DNA from: Zygaena filipendulae
Taxonomy: Eukaryota; Arthropoda; Insecta; Lepidoptera; Zygaenidae
Length of the DNA: 64,000 nt
Assembly: GCA_907165275.2 (NCBI GenBank)
Contig: OU015652.1
Location: 4,231,001 to 4,295,000 of the forward strand
Direction: 5' to 3'
In this document: in pieces, positions 58,798 through 64,000 of the stretch
Position numbering within the stretch: the first letter of the stretch is position 1
How the letters are laid out: each line of letters starts with the position of its first letter
Position numbers and translations under genes: made by a program
The notes under the pieces: model-generated
Databases searched by the model: none
What the model was told of the DNA's origin: nothing
What the model saw: only the letters and a program-made list of their open reading frames with translations

Positions 58798-59444
58798 ATT
58801 TTATTCTTCTTCTCCGCACAGTAACAAACAACAATAAAAATCATTTTTATATAACACCTATAGATTTAAAGTATGCTTATTATAAACATACAGTATAATG
58901 GGGCATGTCAGATGCGCCTTTGAACCTCCAAATTGCGAACAGTAGAATACTTATTAGTATAGGTACTATATAATATTATTATAGATCAACTTTTTTGCAA
59001 ACTCTATCTTGAAGGTTGTTGCAAGAAGGCCCTTCGGTAGATAAATGTTTTAATCAAAGATTATTCACATAAAAAAATACTTTAGGAAGAAGGAAGCGCA
59101 CTATTCCATATGACCTTGGGGTTACTTTATGGTCCACAATACCGATGTAGAGAAGCTATTCAACTGTAAAAATGTATTGTAGTATTTAGTTGAATTAGAA
59201 GAAAAAGAAATTGTCCTCAGACCATATTTTAATAAATACTATTTATTTATTCATTTATTCTTTCTTGCACAAAAAAGTACAAATGGCGAAGTAAACTATC
59301 CGTTACCTTACAGACTAGCGCCGACAAAAGTGCTTGTCCAATTATGTATAAGTATAATTTGCATAACGCATTTGCCTGCAAGTTGCAACACAATCCTAAA
59401 CGGATTACATGTCAAATACTTTTGCATTTTACCTAGACAAGAGG
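58798..59444. other. Unassigned stretch
   Basis: No feature supported. Confidence 0.35.
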
Positions 59445-59577
59445 CACTTAAAGGTAGTCTGGGAGATGCCACTTTAAGTGATAAGACAGCCTTTTGTACC
59501 TAATATTTTATTTTGGTTTCAAAAAAAGTTGTAGGAATCTATAGTTATAAGAAACTTTACTTTCTTTCTTTCTTTAT
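59445..59577 (+). mobile_element. Diverged LINE 3' end with (CTTT)n tail
   Basis: GGTAGTCTGGGAGATGCCAC, AAGTGATAAGACAGCCTTTT and CTTTCTTTCTTTCTTT; an older relative of the previous tail type. Confidence 0.5.
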
Positions 59578-60778
59578 AATGCAAACTAAATACGATAAAA
59601 TTTGTTAACATATTTTGTCATTCAACACATGCAACATTTCTATCTAAAGGATAATTATATTTTATATTATAAAGTGTTCTTAGTATTCGCCCCCAGAGAA
59701 TGGACACGTGACTCGTTAGTTTTTTATTCTATAAATCGACGATCGAATCGGCACAGATCTAGTTATGTTGTTTTATTCGTAAAAAAATAGAGAGAAATAA
59801 AAGATTCTGTGTTATTAATAAATAATGTTGCTAGGGAGGCGTACCTAAGTCGCCCCTTGATGGGGTCACGTTTATACAGGTGGAGGATGTCAGAGTTGGA
59901 ACTGAAAAGGTCACGAACGACACACTACGGCACCGCTAATGCCATGTTTTATTTATAAACATATACAAACGGAAACTTTCGTAATCTAGTAGTATAGGTA
60001 TGTCGTATGATAAAATATACCTATACTTCAAAATTATTGTCCTTTTCCATGTGGATCCTGTTTTTCTTTTTTTTTTTTTATTAACTCTAAGTTCGAATTT
60101 TGAATACTATTACGGATAATTATTATAAAGGTACCTATACCTATTCAAAATTTTAAGATTCTAACTTCAAGGTGTTGTATGCTTGCGTCTTGTGGCACAA
60201 AATATATCGTATTTACTTAATTTATTTCTATTTGTTTATTAGGTTTACCAAAGTTTGCTATTGGGTCTAGTATTCACGATAATGACTATTATTCAGTACC
60301 GTAAGTAAAAGTATCTAAAATCAAGAGGGATTAGATATTAACGAAGAAAGTATAATATAAAAATAATAATAATCTTTATTTTCTCCCACAAGTAAATAAT
60401 GGTTGCAGAAAGAAAAAATATAAAATTAGAAAACATACTTTGCAGGAGACAGGAGCCTAAACTAGGTAAACCCTGTGTTATAGGACTCCTGGCTCGCTCT
60501 CAGCAACGAACTTGATTTAATAAAGGATATGGATGGAACTTAATATATATCTAATATGGAACTAGTGCGTGAGGATCATGTATAAAATGAAGCCGTGAAA
60601 CGAGGAGTATATTAGATAGATGTTTTTGGAAGGCACACAACAATCAGAACCGACGTCAATGTCAAGAACAGAAAATATCTACTGTTTTGAAATGTATTAA
60701 TGCGTGCTAGGTTAGGTTGGGTTTGAACTGTGATCACAAATGGTACCGATTTCCAAAGCGCGTACAGTGTACAACCAC
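59578..60778. other. Unassigned stretch
   Basis: No gene recognised. A GC-richer piece at about 59835-59945 has no long ORF. Confidence 0.3.
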
Positions 60779-61243
60779 TTCATAATATTATATAAGACGT
60801 GGTAAAATTAGCTGCAAATATTTACAGGACTGAAAGTATACGTTATAACAAAGAGGATAAGCGAAAAAATATATAATAAGTTCGTTAGTTTTTCAGAATT
60901 CATTCATTCTCGTAGCTCACTAATACGTATGTATGTATACAAGGCACGCGCCATGCACACAGCGAGCGATGCATTAACTGGTCAGTGGTCACTGGTCAGC
61001 TCGATCGAGGTCATTGATCTTAAAATATCGGCGCACGGCGATCTGTGTGTAAAGCGATTGAGCGGCAAGAGCGGCGCCTTCACAGGTTTTCTTTTTGATT
61101 GATGTATTTTGTTTGATAATTTTTTTTTTCTTATTTTAACACTTTTTTATCGTTTTTATTTTATGAACACGTTTATAACGTTGTATACTTTCAATCCTCT
61201 AAATATTTGCAGCTAATTTCATCACATCCTATATAAACTGATT
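60779..61243. mobile_element. TIR element with GC-rich core and GGTCA direct repeats
   Basis: About 75-bp imperfect inverted ends (AAAATTAGCTGCAAATATTT..GAAAGTATACGTTATAAC versus TTATAACGTTGTATACTTTC..AAATATTTGCAGCTAATTT). The core at about 60950-61085 is GC-rich with GGTCA at 60980, 60987, 60994 and 61009. No ORF. Confidence 0.5.
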
Positions 61244-61245
61244 AA

Positions 61246-62374
61246 ATATAATATGGATACATATATTATAGCGATCACATACCTAATACTATCTACAAAT
61301 ATAGCCCATATAAAGTACTAAGGGTGTGATTTGTGATTATATTGTACCTACAGCGGGATCCATGTATTATCTCGTTTGCTCAATGCTAATTGGTAACCCT
61401 TCAAGAATGATAGAATGAATTTTTAGCCAGTAAAAACGGTATCACCTCCGCTTGTGACGTGTCAAAACTTTTTACATGTGAATATTTAAAGCGGTTGCCA
61501 ACAGAAATGGTTGAGTAAGATAAATTAAATGCGGAATACTGTCGGCAACGGTAGTTTAGCAATGCCACAGAAATCTTCTGTTTAAACATTGATACGACTG
61601 TTTGTAAATATGTTTGCTTAAAGAAAAAAATCTCTTTATGGATTGTAAAGTAAATCTTGATGTATTATGTCTTCGATTCTCTTTTTTTATTTTATATATT
61701 ATAATTTTTTAATTTTGAAAAAATATCTTAATTACGTGTGAGATGTATTTAATTTACGGTAAATATATTCTCCCAGAATTATTTTAATAGTATAGTATAA
61801 TTAATTTGTACTTAATTTATACAGCTGAAGAGTTTGTTTGTTTGGTTGAACGCGGCACTAAGTACTTACTGGTTCGAATTTAATTTTTTTTGTGGTGGAT
61901 AGTCCATTTATCGAGGAAGGCTATATCACATCACGCTACAATCACTAGGAGCGGAGCATCAATCTTCCTTTTGGGAAATTACGTTGATAGGCTGCGTAAA
62001 CGGTTAATCATTAAAGTTACGATAAAATCATGTATAATGGATTGGTCACTGCTGCACGACGACCACTTGCACTAATCCAGTCTCCACTAAAAATATCCAC
62101 AAATCCATCACTGAAACATCCATAAACGCTGTAGAATGGTATGCATTATCTTCTTTGCTGATTGTACGCGATAGGAGTATCGGCAATGATTTCCCCGCGT
62201 CACGTGGTAGTAATTTATCAAGCGTTGAAAACTTCGCCTTACTTACCCGCCAGCCCACATAACGGCAGATCGATACCAACAACTTGGGCATCCCGAAATA
62301 CCTACGATGATACGCATGATGATATTTTTATACATAAGTATATAGATAACAAATACTTATAATATGATTACAGC
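61246..62374. other. Mostly unassigned, with a likely repeat at about 61895-62040
   Basis: TTTATCGAGGAAGGCTATAT and CACTAGGAGCGGAGCATCAA match a repeat I recall from lepidopteran genomes (probably Helitron-related). Short ORFs on both strands here show no family motif. Confidence 0.35.
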
Positions 62375-62730
62375 GATGATAGCTCAGTGGTTAGTGCGTT
62401 CGGATTAACCGCCGCAAGGTGTAGGTTCAAACCCTAATAATGAGCTTGAGTTGTCGGTGAAGGAAAAACATCGGGAGGAAACCATTATAGCATGGTGGCA
62501 GGGCGCTCTCTAGTGCCCGGCTGGCTAGCTACCACCTTCAAGTTGCAAATCTGTCGCCAAGCACCTAACGGTGTGTTCCGGCAGCCCCACTTGAAAGCCA
62601 GTTCTCATCCCCATTCCAGGTCGGCAATGCACCTGCATGCCTTCTAGTGTTGCAGATGTCTATGGGCGGCGGTAATCACTTACCATCAGGTGTACCACTT
62701 GCCTGTTTGCCCCCTATGACATAAAAAAAG
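62375..62730 (+). mobile_element. tRNA-derived SINE, full length
   Basis: Pol III A box TAGCTCAGTGG (62380-62390) and B box GGTTCAAACCC (62424-62434) with the anticodon-arm region between. Then a unique body (GAGCTTGAGTTGTCGGTGAA, CTGGCTAGCTACCACCTTCA, AGGTCGGCAATGCACCTGCA) and a short A tail after CCCCCTATGACAT. It is the reference copy for the fragments at 883, 1461 and 57399. Not a functional tRNA: the acceptor stem does not close and a long body follows. Confidence 0.85.
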
Positions 62731-62824
62731 TAATTCTAGCGAGCTGTCTAAAATACACCTTGATCTTAGCCAAAACGCCAAGATGCGATCTCTTTAAAAT
62801 TTAGAATCGAAATTTCGAATTTAG

Positions 62825-62897
62825 TTCTTTTTCTTCTTCAATTATGGCAATCTATCGCGATTTATCGCATTTAATTCTGCCAATGTACATATTTTTT
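62825..62897 (-). repeat. Inverted copy of an AAG-tailed repeat end
   Basis: TTCTTCTTCAATTATGGCAA, TCTATCGCGATTTATCGCAT and TCTGCCAATGTACAT; the reverse complement of 63808-63885. Confidence 0.6.
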
Positions 62898-63129
62898 ATA
62901 ATTAAAGTAATTATGGCGTAACGCCAATGATCATGTTAGATTGTTCCCCAAGATAAAACACGGTTCTCTCTCGAACACCAGCTTCGTTTCTTACATAACG
63001 TTTCCCTGAAGCAAAGAGATTTTACTTCTGTCACTTGTGCCCACTGACAATGAGTTGCAAGCGGTTTTTCAAATTTTCTTGTGTGAAATTGTAGGTAGCA
63101 AATTCAGATCTATTATGTATATGTACTTT

Positions 63130-63400
63130 TTCCCCGACATCCGATTTCAATGAAATAAAGCCTATATGTAGCTCCAGGCTAAGCTTAATCTACCTGTGAA
63201 AACCGCATGACAATCCGTTCAGTAGATTCAGAGATTATCGCGAACAGACAGACAGAAAGACAGACAGAAAAGATTTTTAAAAACCCTTGTTTTGTGGTTG
63301 GTTACTCTTCGTTTATCGTCCCCTGTCAATTTTTGTTAAAAATATTCAATGTGCATTGTACAGAATCGCGGATTCTACTCTTTTATTATAGTATAGATAA
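63130..63400 (-). mobile_element. Helitron-like element, family 2, hairpin end missing
   Basis: CCCCGACATCCGATTTCAAT, AAGCCTATATGTAGCTCCAG, GCGAACAGACAGACAGAAAG, ending GCGGATTCTACTCTTTTATT. Lacks the CTAG hairpin found in 13511-13833. Confidence 0.7.
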
Positions 63401-63715
63401 GGTGGGGCTGACTGACAGGCTGAGAGTCTATAGGTAGGTACCAACCTATACTTATGCTTAAACAAACGAAATTTTTATTATGTATTTATGATGGGATCTT
63501 GGAGTAGGTATTTTTTATAGTAAGTCGGTCATCCGCTTTCGAAAAGCAATATTTAATGAACTGGAACGGATCAAGAAGACCACAAATGTCCACCGGAACT
63601 ACTCAATAATAGATATTTCACAGATTGCGAATTGCAATTCGATTACCTACTTCAATATGGTTGCTAAGTAACGTCAACTTTAAAATAAATGACAATGTGT
63701 AATTTGATGGGCACA

Positions 63716-63942
63716 GCATCGCGATAGATTACCATAATTAAAGAAGAAGAGGAGAAGGAGGAGATCGTAGCGAGTGGACGCCTGTCGCGTTATTTATTTG
63801 ATATTTTCACCACCGCGTACATTGGCAGAATTAAATGCGATAAATCGCGATAGATTGCCATAATTAAAGAAGAAGAAGAAGGTTTAACGCCGGTAAAGGT
63901 TTTACCATAAATTGCCATAAATAAAGAAAAAGAAGAAGAGCT
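63716..63942 (+). repeat. Three clustered AAG-tailed repeat ends
   Basis: GCGATAGATTACCATAATTA plus AAG-rich tail (63716-63765), the longer GTACATTGGCAGAATTAAAT..AAGAAGAAG (63808-63881), and AAATTGCCATAAATAAAG plus AAG-rich tail (63906-63940). Together with 62825-62897 these look like 3' ends of one retroelement family. Confidence 0.55.
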
Positions 63943-64000
63943 TTTCACTGAAGAAAGATGTCTAAAATTGGATTACTGTGTACTTTATAATATTTTAGTA

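Noticed and set aside
62375..62450. Genuine tRNA gene
   Set aside because: A and B boxes are present, but there is no closing acceptor stem and a 280-bp SINE body follows, matching three other copies.

Overview
This looks like nuclear DNA from a moth or butterfly (Lepidoptera). It is AT-rich and intron-bearing. It is crowded with short Helitron-like repeats ending in the GC hairpin plus CTAG typical of lepidopteran genomes, and it also holds tRNA-derived SINEs, RTE- and Jockey-type LINE debris, and many MITEs. There is no sign of operons, CRISPR or bacterial genes. The species is not assignable from sequence alone.

Only one host gene is well supported: a three-exon, minus-strand Tctex1/dynein light chain family gene (coding span 11494-13251, 183 codons including the stop-bearing last exon's 78 residues). 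All splice sites are GT-AG and both introns are phase 0. A few other coding-looking segments (about 5873-5980, 36052-36249, 43592-43963, 55526-55723) are listed as weak candidates.

The dominant structure is a 17.5 kb inverted pair at 16864-34355. It consists of two same-length (8,714 bp), apparently identical elements in opposite orientation, separated by 64 bp. Each copy is flanked by its own, different, perfect 9-bp target-site duplication (AATTTCATT for the left copy, GTAAGGTAT for the right). So this is two transposition events and not one inverted duplication. Each element has about 2.3 kb terminal inverted arms built of about 422-441 bp tandem units. Its core holds a 153-bp minisatellite with higher-order (ABC) organisation, a Helitron-like remnant and a LINE 3' tail. 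The 9-bp duplication and tandem-unit arms match the FoldBack/Mutator-like architecture. No transposase is visible, so it appears non-autonomous.

Layout: 1-11.2 kb holds Helitron-like elements, SINEs, an RTE relic and MITEs. 11.2-13.3 kb is the Tctex1 gene. 13.5-16.8 kb is more Helitron-like elements, a LINE tail and a Harbinger-like MITE. 16.86-34.36 kb is the FoldBack pair. 34.4-47.5 kb is a MITE-rich region (including a family carrying TGACGTCA sites) plus a Jockey-like RT relic. 47.5-56.3 kb is comparatively repeat-poor and unassigned. 56.3-64 kb has Helitron-like elements, SINEs, LINE tails, a Harbinger-like MITE and a TIR element with a GC-rich core. Repeat identities are from recalled family hallmarks, not from a database search.
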